In this document: positions 22,661 to 29,848 of the stretch, piece after piece
Numbering within the stretch: the first letter of the stretch is position 1
How the letters are laid out: every line of letters starts with the position of its first letter
Position numbers and translations under genes: made by a program
Source: Lachnospiraceae bacterium UBA2860
GTDB lineage: Bacteria; Bacillota; Clostridia; Lachnospirales; Lachnospiraceae
Length of the DNA: 29,877 bases
Reading direction: 5' to 3'
Assembly: GCA_002350625.1 (NCBI GenBank)
Contig: DEFE01000011.1
Coordinates: 1-29,877, forward strand
The notes under the pieces: model-generated
What the model saw: only the letters and a program-made list of their open reading frames with translations
Databases searched by the model: none
What the model was told of the DNA's origin: nothing

Positions 22661-24973
22661 TTATTCCGCGCCTTCATACGAAAATGCGAAGTCATCGAAG
22701 TCGCCCTCGTAAGATTCCACGCCGGTATAATACGGATCGGTCTGCGTGTGCGCCTCCTCTTCCGCTTCCCGTTCCTCTTCCGTCATCGGGAAGATCTGCT
22801 TGCCGGCAAACGTCACGTCATCGGGTCCGAACAGTAAACCGTAGTAATCATTTTCCATGATCGTCCGCGACAGAAGGATCTTGTTTTCGATCACTGTCTC
22901 AATGTAGCGGGTATATGACGGGTCGTCGCCGTATCCTTCCCGCGGATAATACTCCCCGCTTTCCGAGTCATATCTGCCGCGCTCCGTCACCCAGCTCAGA
23001 TTGTTCCAGAAAACCAGAGGCATCGCGTCGGAGAAGACATCTCTTCCCGGCAGAAGGCGCGAGTCATAAGTGAGACCGAACAGATTCAGCAGCGTCGGTA
23101 CGATGTCAAGGCTGAAAACCGGCGACGAGATCTCGCACTGCATATCCTTCGCCGCATGCTCCAGACAGCCGGACCAGATGATCAGTCCGTTTCTGTCCTG
23201 CTGCCAGCTCAGGGAATGGTCGCTTTTCATGAGATCGGCGAGATAGTCCCCGTCATTACCCCATGCTTCTCCCTGCCGCAGCCCGTAAGGGAAGTGGTCG
23301 CCGACGAGCACGATCACGGTGTCGTCCGCAATCCCGGCGTCCTCGAGCTTTTTCACCATGATCGTCATCGCGCGCTCAAGCTCCATCTGATAGCAGATGT
23401 AATATTTCGTCGTCTCCTCATAGAGGTCGCCGACATACTCGTCCACCCGTTCTATATACTTCGCCACGAGCTCGCTGTCCTCTTCGTAAGGGGCGTGCCC
23501 GCTGATCGTCATGTAGTAGATGCTGAAGGGCTGCTTGTCCAGATACTTATCCATCGTCAGATCGACCATGTCGCCGTCGTGACAGTAATCGCACCCGGTC
23601 AGATCCTCCATGCCGTTTTGGTTGCCGATGAACTGATTGTAGCCGAGGTTCGTGTGCGTGTTATTTCTCTGGTAATAGCTGATCGATCCGTTGTGGAAGG
23701 CGCAGCTCGAATAGCCGAGTCTCTGCAGCTGATTGCCGAGCGTAAAATAGTTGTTGTTCTTCGCGATCCGGATCATCGACTCATCGCCGTCCCGCGGCGT
23801 CAATCCGACGAGATAAGACAGCTCTCCCGTGGTCGTACTGCCGCCCCATTCCGGCTGATAATACTCTGAAAAATAAAAGCCGTTATGGGTCAGCCGCCAC
23901 AAGGTGGGCGTCAGCTCCGGGGTCAGGAACGCGCTTGAATAAGCTTCCGCGGAGATAAGGATCAGGTTCTTGCCGGCAAACAGCCCGGTATAGTCGTTTT
24001 CGGGAGAAGGCGTCAGCGATTCGATATAAGACGTCAGTTCTTTCACGGCGCCGGAGGAGGAAGCGGCAAGAGACGCCAGGTCGATCTCCATCTTGTGCAC
24101 CCCTTGTGCAGCTGGAGCTGCAAGGGAAGATACAGCTTCGGCAGAAGCTGAGGCAGTGTCCCCCTCCCCTGTGCTCTCTGCTTCATCCGCTCTGTTTTCC
24201 TGTGCGTCATAGTCTCCGGCGACGCTTTTAAATGAAGCGTGGTTGTTCCCGAAGACCCTGTACTTGAAGGACAGGCGCGTGCTTGTCATCAGCCCGAAAA
24301 TGTCGGTGGCCTTATTGTAGTCAAACTGCGCCCCGTATACAGCAGCGCTGCTTCCGTGCGACGCAAAAAGCGCGCCTGTAAGGAGAAGCAGGAGGGACGA
24401 TATGATGAGCCCCGCGGAAAAGGCGGGAATATACCGTCTCGTCGGGACATATTTCTTCCCGAGCTTTCCGAAAAGAATGGCCGGCAAAAGGAAAAGAGCG
24501 ATCTTCGGCAGGGAGAAGAAAATACTGCGGAACATCTGGCCGCCGTAGTTGCCCGCCACATTTCCGGCTGCGGAAAAAAGGTTTGACGGCGCCATATAAG
24601 TCGCGAACACGCCGTGGATCACACACTCCGTCGCAAAAAACGCCTGTGTGGTGATGATAAGAATCAGCGCGATCCGGCGGTTCATCTTGCGCTTGAACGG
24701 CGTAATAAACCCGGTAAAAAAGAGCGCGCAGCTTAAGGTAAAGATCAGAAGATAGCCGAAATGGGAGAAGACGCCATTTCCGCTGAAAGCACGCAGCATA
24801 AGCTCATCGTACATGAGTACCGCCGGAAAAAGGATAAGACTGCGGAACTTTGCGAGCGGACGCTTCTCCCCGCTCCCGCTGTTCCCGGCATGCGCATGCT
24901 GCGCGGGCCTTCCGGTTCCTTTATGCTGTTTCGTCGCCGCCTGGCCGGTCTTCTCACTTATCCTTTTTTCCAT
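22661..24973 (-). CDS. LTA synthase family protein (membrane-anchored sulfatase-fold phosphoglycerol transferase)
   Basis: Extracellular transferase of the LtaS type, which moves glycerol-phosphate from phosphatidylglycerol to envelope polymers. The 770-residue protein has a polar N-terminus (1-43) and four to five membrane segments (about 45-205). An Ala/Ser/Glu-rich linker (about 250-310) leads to the sulfatase-like domain: NLILISAEAYSSAF (metal-binding Glu343), GGSTTTGELSYLVGL (candidate catalytic Thr near 380-382), YYMTISGHAPY, VLVGDHFPYG and SLDIVPTLLNLFG. The C-terminal 40 residues are strongly acidic. The linker position and acid tail are unusual for LtaS. The upstream ribosome binding site AGGTGA lies in a possible hairpin. 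Exact polymer unknown. Confidence 0.88.
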   Translation of the reverse strand: MEKRISEKTGQAATKQHKGTGRPAQHAHAGNSGSGEKRPLAKFRSLILFPAVLMYDELMLRAFSGNGVFSHFGYLLIFTLSCALFFTGFITPFKRKMNRRIALILIITTQAFFATECVIHGVFATYMAPSNLFSAAGNVAGNYGGQMFRSIFFSLPKIALFLLPAILFGKLGKKYVPTRRYIPAFSAGLIISSLLLLLTGALFASHGSSAAVYGAQFDYNKATDIFGLMTSTRLSFKYRVFGNNHASFKSVAGDYDAQENRADEAESTGEGDTASASAEAVSSLAAPAAQGVHKMEIDLASLAASSSGAVKELTSYIESLTPSPENDYTGLFAGKNLILISAEAYSSAFLTPELTPTLWRLTHNGFYFSEYYQPEWGGSTTTGELSYLVGLTPRDGDESMIRIAKNNNYFTLGNQLQRLGYSSCAFHNGSISYYQRNNTHTNLGYNQFIGNQNGMEDLTGCDYCHDGDMVDLTMDKYLDKQPFSIYYMTISGHAPYEEDSELVAKYIERVDEYVGDLYEETTKYYICYQMELERAMTIMVKKLEDAGIADDTVIVLVGDHFPYGLRQGEAWGNDGDYLADLMKSDHSLSWQQDRNGLIIWSGCLEHAAKDMQCEISSPVFSLDIVPTLLNLFGLTYDSRLLPGRDVFSDAMPLVFWNNLSWVTERGRYDSESGEYYPREGYGDDPSYTRYIETVIENKILLSRTIMENDYYGLLFGPDDVTFAGKQIFPMTEEEREAEEEAHTQTDPYYTGVESYEGDFDDFAFSYEGAE

Positions 24974-24985
24974 GGTTCCGTTTCA

Positions 24986-25024
24986 CCTGATCCTTCCTGT
25001 CCCCGCACAAGGCGGCGGATCAGG
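24986..25024 (-). promoter_or_regulatory. Leader hairpin covering the ribosome binding site of the LTA-synthase-like gene
   Basis: The perfect 8-bp arms CCTGATCC and GGATCAGG enclose a 23-base loop that itself holds CCGC/GCGG. In the message, the downstream arm contains the purine-rich site just before the ATG, so folding would mask translation initiation. Confidence 0.5.
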
Positions 25025-25046
25025 AACATATCCTTCCGCGTTCCAT

Positions 25047-25075
25047 ATTTAACACCGTTCCATCGCAAATTGCAA
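25047..25075 (-). promoter_or_regulatory. Probable promoter of LTA-synthase-like gene
   Basis: Minus strand: -35 TTGCAA (25070-25075), 17-base spacer, -10 TTAAAT (25047-25052). It is divergent to the MATE promoter. Confidence 0.45.
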
Positions 25076-25120
25076 CTTGTTTCTTCCGCATCCCCTGTCC
25101 GGCAGCTGCGTGCTTTGCGC

Positions 25121-25148
25121 TTGTTTGCGCGCGGATGACTGTGATAAT
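25121..25148 (+). promoter_or_regulatory. Probable promoter of MATE gene
   Basis: -35 TTGTTT (25121-25126), 16-base spacer, extended -10 TGTGATAAT (GATAAT at 25143-25148), about 50 bases before the ATG. Confidence 0.6.
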
Positions 25149-25197
25149 ATTATGTATTAACTGCATCTGTATCTATGCTTATACGAAGGAAAACCCA

Positions 25198-26565
25198 ATG
25201 CATCTTTTCAGGAAAAATCAAAGTGAAGACCGCTATACCCGCATGACTGAGACGCCGGTGCCGAAGCTCATCCTCGAGCTGTCCGTTCCCACAATCCTCA
25301 GCATGCTCGTCACGGGCATCTACAACACGGCAGATACCTTCTTCGTCGGGCGCATCTCGACGCAGGCGACGGCTGCCGTCGGTCTGGTCTTCTCCGTCAT
25401 GGCGATCATCCAGGCCTTCGGCTTTCTCTGCGGCCACGGCTCAGGCAACTACCTGTCGCGCATGCTGGGCGCCGGGAAGCAGGCAGAGGCCGACGAGATG
25501 GCGGCCACAGGCTTTGCCATTTCCCTCCTGATCGGTCTCCTGCTCGCCGTTCTCGGCTTTATTTTCATGGATCCGATCGTGCAGTTCCTCGGACGCGGCG
25601 CGACCGCGGAGACGCTCGTCGAGACGAAACGCTACATGCGGATCATCCTCATAGGCGCTCCCTTCATGACCGGCCAGTTTGTCATCAACAATCAGCTCCG
25701 CTTTCAGGGCAGTGCCGTTTACGCCATGGTCGGCATCCTGACCGGCGCCATTCTCAATATTTTCCTGGATCCGCTTTTCATCCTCGTCTTCGGGCTCGGC
25801 GTATCCGGAGCGGCACTGGCGACCATAACCGGCCAGATCATCAGCTTTATCGTGCTGCTCATCGGCAGTACGAAGGGTGAAAACATCCGGCTTCACGTGC
25901 GCAACATCCGCCTGAACGGGCACTATCTCTTCGAGATGATCAACGGCGGCATTCCGTCTTTATTCCGTCAGGGACTCGCCTCCGTGTCCACCATTCTGCT
26001 CAATACCTCCGCCGGCATCTTCGGAGGCGACGCGGCGATTGCGGGCATGTCGATCGTCACCCGCATTCTCATGCTCACCATCAGTGTCGTCATCGGATTC
26101 GGCCAGGGTTATCAGCCTGTCTGCTCCTTCAATTACGGGGCCGGACGTCTCGCGCGCGTCCGGGAAGGCTTCTTTTTCTGCGTCAAATACGCGACGATCT
26201 TTCTCTCCGTCTGCGCGGCGGCCTGTCTGATCTTCGCACCGGGCATCATTGCTGTTTTCCGAGACGACCCGGATGTTATCGCCGTGGGCAGCGCAGCCCT
26301 TCGCTATCAGGCCGCCGTCCTGCCGCTCATGGGAACATTCACCATGTCAAACATGATGCTGCAGTCGATCGGCAAGGGGCTGAAGGCATCCATTGCCTCC
26401 TCTTCGAGAAACGGAATCTTCTTCATCCCGCTCATCCTGATTCTTCCGCGCCTATTCGGCCTCACCGGCGTCGAGATCACGCAGGCGGTCGCCGATATAC
26501 TGTCCTTCCTTCTCGCGATTCCGCTCGCCCGCTCTGAGCTCAGGAAAATGAAAACACCGCAGTGA
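25198..26565 (+). CDS. MATE-family multidrug/sodium antiporter
   Basis: Inner-membrane exporter coupling Na+ or H+ entry to extrusion of cationic compounds. The 455-residue protein has about twelve hydrophobic segments in two homologous MatE halves. Landmarks are the N-terminal PVPKLILELSVPTILSMLVTGIYNTADTFFVGR, GHGSGNYLSRMLGAGK (the typical G..G..S..LG.G element), LRFQGSA, and in the second half GFGQGYQPVCSFNYGAGR. The ATG at 25198 has GAAGG upstream; an in-frame extension to 25135 overlaps the promoter. It is a single gene, the only plus-strand gene in the middle of the window. Substrate cannot be read from sequence. Confidence 0.93.
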   Translation: MHLFRKNQSEDRYTRMTETPVPKLILELSVPTILSMLVTGIYNTADTFFVGRISTQATAAVGLVFSVMAIIQAFGFLCGHGSGNYLSRMLGAGKQAEADEMAATGFAISLLIGLLLAVLGFIFMDPIVQFLGRGATAETLVETKRYMRIILIGAPFMTGQFVINNQLRFQGSAVYAMVGILTGAILNIFLDPLFILVFGLGVSGAALATITGQIISFIVLLIGSTKGENIRLHVRNIRLNGHYLFEMINGGIPSLFRQGLASVSTILLNTSAGIFGGDAAIAGMSIVTRILMLTISVVIGFGQGYQPVCSFNYGAGRLARVREGFFFCVKYATIFLSVCAAACLIFAPGIIAVFRDDPDVIAVGSAALRYQAAVLPLMGTFTMSNMMLQSIGKGLKASIASSSRNGIFFIPLILILPRLFGLTGVEITQAVADILSFLLAIPLARSELRKMKTPQ

Positions 26566-26665
26566 GCGGCAGTCCCGGCAAGGGAGATGTTTCCGCAAAA
26601 AGCAGGCCTGACAAGTCAGATGCTTCCGCAAAAAAAGATCTGAAGTTTAAAACAGTTCTGACGAA

Positions 26666-26695
26666 AAAATGCCGCACCATCCGGTGCGGTATTTT
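26666..26695. terminator. Bidirectional intrinsic terminator between MATE and sufB-like genes
   Basis: CCGCACC and GGTGCGG enclose ATCC; the stem extends through a G-U pair into A/T arms, giving TTTT on the plus strand and six T on the minus strand. It serves two converging genes. Confidence 0.85.
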
Positions 26696-26725
26696 CAGCG
26701 TGTTCATTTCTTATTTTCAGGAAGC

Positions 26726-27661
26726 TTATTTCAGGAAGCCGGCGATAATCCGTTCTTCCGCTTCCGCTTCCGTCAGCCCCAGCGTCATCAGCTTTGTCAG
26801 CTGGTCCCCCGCGATCTTGCCGATCGCTGCTTCATGCACCAGCATCGAGTCAATGTCATTGGCCTCGAGGGACGGCACCGCGAGAATTCTTCCGCTGTCC
26901 ATGATGATCGAATCACATTCCGTGTGGCCGCTTGAAGGGGCGTTTCCGGTAATGCGCGCGTCAAATTTCTGGTAAGAGTGATCACGGGCAACCGATCTCG
27001 ACACGACATCCGCGCTTGAGCCCTCTCCGTTCAGATCTACCCTGTAGATGCTGGTGGCACTCTGCTCGCCGTGCGTCATGAGGCGTTCCTTGACGACGAG
27101 TCTCGCTTCTTTGCCGAGCTCGGCTTTCGTCAGGCGCTCCGTAGAATCCACGCCTTTGATCTGCTCCATCTCCATCGTCATGGAGCTGCCTTCCTCCATG
27201 TACACTTCCGTCCCGGGATTGAGAATGCGCTTTCCGGTGCCGTCGCCGGAGCCGTAATGCTTCTCTACATAGCGCACCTTCGACCGCTTCCCGACATAGA
27301 AACGGTGGATGCCATCGTGCTCGGAATCCTGCTTGCCGCAATTGTCGATGCCGCAGCCGGCCACGATGAGGACGTCGCAGTCCTCCCCGATATAAAAATC
27401 ATTGTAGACTGTCTCGGCAAGTCCGCTCTGGGAGATCACGACCGGGATGTGCACGCTCTCGTTTTTTGTTCCCGCCTTGATGCGGATATCGATCCCGGAG
27501 CCGTCTTCCTTGGACGTGATATCAATGTTCGCCGTTGTATTGCGGCCTGCAAGCTTGCTGTTCGCGCGAAAATTGTAGGCGCCGATCGGCACTTCATGAA
27601 GGTCCGCCACTTCCGCGATAATGCGCTTCTCTGTGTCACTTAACTGTACTGTCTGTGCCAT
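26726..27661 (-). CDS. SufB/SufD-like Fe-S cluster scaffold protein (minimal SUF/SMS type)
   Basis: With SufC it forms a scaffold on which iron-sulfur clusters are built. At 311 residues it is much shorter than SufB (about 465) and fits the compact SufBD proteins of anaerobes and archaea. The core is a beta-helix: VHIPVVISQSGLAETVYNDFYIG, YVEKHYGSGDGTGKRI, and the conserved C-terminal block HTECDSIIMD, VPSLEAND, SMLVHEAAIGKIAGDQLTKLM. Cysteines at GCGIDNCG and TECDS are candidate cluster ligands. It starts 3 bases after sufC; no sufS, sufU or sufA is nearby, which is normal for the two-gene form. Confidence 0.9.
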   Translation of the reverse strand: MAQTVQLSDTEKRIIAEVADLHEVPIGAYNFRANSKLAGRNTTANIDITSKEDGSGIDIRIKAGTKNESVHIPVVISQSGLAETVYNDFYIGEDCDVLIVAGCGIDNCGKQDSEHDGIHRFYVGKRSKVRYVEKHYGSGDGTGKRILNPGTEVYMEEGSSMTMEMEQIKGVDSTERLTKAELGKEARLVVKERLMTHGEQSATSIYRVDLNGEGSSADVVSRSVARDHSYQKFDARITGNAPSSGHTECDSIIMDSGRILAVPSLEANDIDSMLVHEAAIGKIAGDQLTKLMTLGLTEAEAEERIIAGFLK

Positions 27662-27664
27662 GCG

Positions 27665-28402
27665 TTACCTCTTTCCCTGTCCAAAGCACTGCTCGACTGC
27701 GTCACCGGTGCCCATCAGCTGCGGCAGAATCTCTTCCTTCGGTCCCTGCTTCGTGATTGTGCCGCCGGCGATCACGACAATTTCGTCAGCGATATTCAGA
27801 ATCCGCTCCTGGTGCGAAATGATGATGATTGAGCTGAGACTGATCTCCTCCCGCATTTTCTCAAATATGCGGATCAGGTTCTGAAAACTCCACAGATCAA
27901 TCCCGGCCTCCGGCTCGTCAAACACCGTCAGCTTTGTCCCGCGTGCCAGAACAGTCGCGATCTCAATGCGCTTCAGTTCTCCGCCGGACAGGGACGCATT
28001 GACTTCCCTGTTGATATAGTCGCGCGCGCAAAGCCCCACCTCCGAGAGGTAGGTACACGCCTCCGCGATCGTAAGCTCCTTTCCCGCCGCGATACGGATG
28101 AGGTCAAGGACAGTCAATCCCTTGAAGCGCACCGGCTGCTGAAATGCGAAGCTGATGCCTTTCTTCGCGCGCTCCGTGACCGAGGCAGCGGTGATATCCG
28201 CGCCGTCAAAGAGGATGCGTCCTTCTGTCGGCTGTTCAACGCCGGCGATCAGGCGGGCGAGCGTAGACTTTCCGCCTCCGTTCGGCCCTGTGATAACAAC
28301 AAATTTGCCGTCCCCGACAGTAAGCGAGAGATCGCGGATGATCTCAAGCTGCTCGTCTGTCTCAGACGGCACTTCAAACGAGACATGCTGAAGTTCAAGC
28401 AT
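27665..28402 (-). CDS. sufC: SufC-like ABC ATPase of Fe-S assembly
   Basis: Soluble ABC ATPase that drives conformational change of the SufB-like partner encoded next. It has 245 residues with Walker A GPNGGGKST, Q-loop SFAFQQPVRFKG, signature LSGGELKRIEIA, Walker B LTVFDEPEAGID and H-loop IIISHQERIL. The ELKRxEIA signature and EPEAGID (for EPDSGLD) are SufC hallmarks. AAAAGGAG lies about 11 bases before the ATG. It has its own promoter and heads the two-gene operon. Confidence 0.93.
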   Translation of the reverse strand: MLELQHVSFEVPSETDEQLEIIRDLSLTVGDGKFVVITGPNGGGKSTLARLIAGVEQPTEGRILFDGADITAASVTERAKKGISFAFQQPVRFKGLTVLDLIRIAAGKELTIAEACTYLSEVGLCARDYINREVNASLSGGELKRIEIATVLARGTKLTVFDEPEAGIDLWSFQNLIRIFEKMREEISLSSIIIISHQERILNIADEIVVIAGGTITKQGPKEEILPQLMGTGDAVEQCFGQGKR

Positions 28403-28456
28403 TGTACAGCACTCCTTTTCGGTGAATGATCTTTTCTGTATCCGTGATGCGCTCCT

Positions 28457-28485
28457 ATTCTAGCACAATCTTCCGCTTTTGTCTG
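28457..28485 (-). promoter_or_regulatory. Probable promoter of suf operon
   Basis: Minus strand: -35 CAGACA (28480-28485), 17-base spacer, extended -10 TGC + TAGAAT (28457-28462). The -35 lies in a small GTCTG/CAGAC inverted repeat. Confidence 0.6.
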
Positions 28486-28544
28486 TAGCAACAGACCCGG
28501 CGTCCTGTGTCCCTCTGAGCGGCTCCATGTTTTCCTTCATGCAC

Positions 28545-28593
28545 GTCCGCCCGGAATTTTCCCTTAATGGATGTCCGCTCGGAATTCTCCCTT
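28545..28593 (+). repeat. Two 21-base direct repeats, 28 bases apart
   Basis: The units 28545-28565 and 28573-28593 share GTCCGC-C-GGAATT-TCCCTT with two substitutions. They sit in the divergent region between suf and the DtxR-type gene, upstream of the GTTAA array. Confidence 0.75.
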
Positions 28594-28602
28594 GCATTGT
28601 GT

Positions 28603-28627
28603 GTTAATCTATGTTAACCTTGGTTAA
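28603..28627 (+). promoter_or_regulatory. Triple GTTAA array, candidate operator
   Basis: GTTAA occurs at 28603, 28613 and 28623, exactly 10 bases apart, so on one face of the helix. The last two also form the inverted repeat TTAACC-TT-GGTTAA (28614-28627). It ends 24 bases before the DtxR-type start codon, in the expected promoter position, which suggests autoregulation or another controller. Confidence 0.55.
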
Positions 28628-28651
28628 AAACATAGAAAGGCGTAAAAAGCC

Positions 28652-29020
28652 ATGGAAATCAGAAAATCAGCTGAAGATTATCTGGAAGCAATGCTCATGA
28701 TGAAAGAACAGCACGGCTATATCCGTTCAATCGATGTCGCGCAGCAGCTCGGCGTCACCAAGCCGTCTGTCAGTTATGCGACAAAACAGCTGCGTGAGAA
28801 CGGCTATATCACGATGGATCACGCCAACTTCATCGTGCTGACGGATAAAGGCATGGAGATCGCCGACCGCATTTATACGCGCCACAAGGTTCTCACAGAC
28901 TTCTTTAAGAAGCTCGGCGTTGATGAAGCAACTGCGCGCGAAGACGCCTGCAAAGTCGAACACGATCTCTCCGAAGAGACTTTCCACGCCCTGCGCACGC
29001 ACATCGAAGAGATGCGTTAA
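28652..29020 (+). CDS. DtxR/MntR-family metal-dependent transcriptional repressor
   Basis: In 122 residues there is an N-terminal winged helix (RSIDVAQQLGVTKPSVSYATKQL) and a C-terminal dimerisation/metal domain; no SH3-like third domain, as in MntR. Aligned to MntR and DtxR, candidate metal ligands are Asp9 and Glu12 (MntR-like), His78, Cys100 (where DtxR has Cys102 and B. subtilis MntR has Glu99), Glu103 and His104. The ligand set is thus mixed, so Mn versus Fe specificity is open. Only a weak purine-rich site (AGAAAGG) precedes the ATG. Neighbours (suf, peroxidase) fit an iron or manganese regulator. Confidence 0.9.
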   Translation: MEIRKSAEDYLEAMLMMKEQHGYIRSIDVAQQLGVTKPSVSYATKQLRENGYITMDHANFIVLTDKGMEIADRIYTRHKVLTDFFKKLGVDEATAREDACKVEHDLSEETFHALRTHIEEMR

Positions 29021-29035
29021 GTTTTTTAAAAGCTC

Positions 29036-29072
29036 TTGACAGACAATTTATATTTGATACAATGTAATTGTA
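29036..29072 (+). promoter_or_regulatory. Strong promoter with overlapping inverted repeat, upstream of peroxidase gene
   Basis: Perfect -35 TTGACA (29036-29041), 16-base spacer and -10 TACAAT (29058-29063). The -10 is one arm of the inverted repeat TACAAT-GTA-ATTGTA (29058-29072), a plausible operator for a Fur/PerR-type or other redox regulator; it does not match the PerR consensus closely. Confidence 0.75.
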
Positions 29073-29116
29073 AAAAATAGTTATGACTGTTTTCTGTCTA
29101 TGTCAGGAGGAAAAAC

Positions 29117-29659
29117 ATGAGCGTATATGCATATTCCGTAACAAATCCGAAGGGTGAGGAGATCTCTCTCAGCAGCTACGAAGGCAAGGTCATGCTGATC
29201 GTCAACACAGCGACCGGCTGCGGCTTCACGCCCCAGTACAAAGAGCTTGAAGCGATGTATGAAAAGTACCACGAGAAAGGCTTTGAGATCATCGACATCC
29301 CCTGCAACCAGTTTGCCGGCCAGACGCCCGGCACGGACGACGAAATCCACGAATTCTGCACACTGAAGTACAATACGCAGTTCCCGCAGATGAAGAAATC
29401 CGAAGTCAACGGCGAGGGCGCGCTCCCGCTCTATGTTTACCTGAAGAGTCAGAAAGGCTTTGAGGGATTCGGAAAAGGACCGAAGGCGCTGGCCATGAGC
29501 GCACTTCTCAAGACGATCGATAAGGATTATAAGAATAATCCGGATATCAAGTGGAACTTTACAAAGTTCCTGGTCGACAGAAAAGGAGAAGTTGTCGCGC
29601 GCTTTGAGCCGACCGCGAATATGGAGTCTGTCGATCTGGCTGTCGCTGCACTCCTGTAA
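29117..29659 (+). CDS. Glutathione-peroxidase-family thiol peroxidase (Cys type)
   Basis: Reduces hydrogen peroxide and organic hydroperoxides in the cytosol. The 180-residue protein has the peroxidatic Cys35 in NTATGCGFTPQY, a Gln in IPCNQFAGQTPG and WNF (Trp146-Asn147) completing the active-site tetrad. Cys81 in HEFCTLKYNTQFP matches the resolving Cys of thioredoxin-dependent non-selenium enzymes, so thioredoxin rather than glutathione is the likely reductant. The codon at the active site is TGC, not selenocysteine TGA. AGGAGG precedes the ATG. It is a single-gene unit with strong promoter and terminator. Confidence 0.95.
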   Translation: MSVYAYSVTNPKGEEISLSSYEGKVMLIVNTATGCGFTPQYKELEAMYEKYHEKGFEIIDIPCNQFAGQTPGTDDEIHEFCTLKYNTQFPQMKKSEVNGEGALPLYVYLKSQKGFEGFGKGPKALAMSALLKTIDKDYKNNPDIKWNFTKFLVDRKGEVVARFEPTANMESVDLAVAALL

Positions 29660-29681
29660 TATTCTAAAAGCAGCTGTGGAC

Positions 29682-29711
29682 AAAGTGTCTGCCATAGGCA
29701 GACACTTTTTT
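29682..29711 (+). terminator. Intrinsic terminator of peroxidase gene
   Basis: A 12-bp perfect stem (AAAGTGTCTGCC with its complement) with a three-base loop, running into six or more T. Confidence 0.95.
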
Positions 29712-29749
29712 GTGCAGCGGACTTTTTATCTTTATCATTCACTAAGCAG

Positions 29750-29813
29750 CCGGGGCGTCATACATACTGCACGAGGAGCGTCTTGCGACGACGCAGTATG
29801 TATGACGCTCCGG
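29750..29813. repeat. Long perfect-type inverted repeat (21-bp arms, 22-base loop)
   Basis: The arms 29750-29770 and 29793-29813 pair over 21 positions with one G-T mismatch; the loop contains a further small CGTC/GACG hairpin. No T-run follows, so it is not a terminator. It lies between the peroxidase terminator and the right terminal repeat; a palindromic repeat element or mobile-element end or target is possible. No gene is seen from 29712 to the window end. Confidence 0.85.
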
Positions 29814-29848
29814 CGTCACTATCTATATCTTTGGAATAATAGAGTGAA

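Noticed and set aside
26562..26975. Plus-strand open frame after the MATE gene, with a duplicated Ser-Ala-Lys motif
   Set aside because: Runs through the bidirectional terminator and antisense to the sufB-like gene; GTG start overlaps the MATE stop without support. A short 16-base duplication (near 26586 and 26618) is real but seems incidental.
29117..29659. Selenocysteine glutathione peroxidase
   Set aside because: The active-site codon is TGC (Cys), and there is no in-frame TGA or need for a SECIS element.
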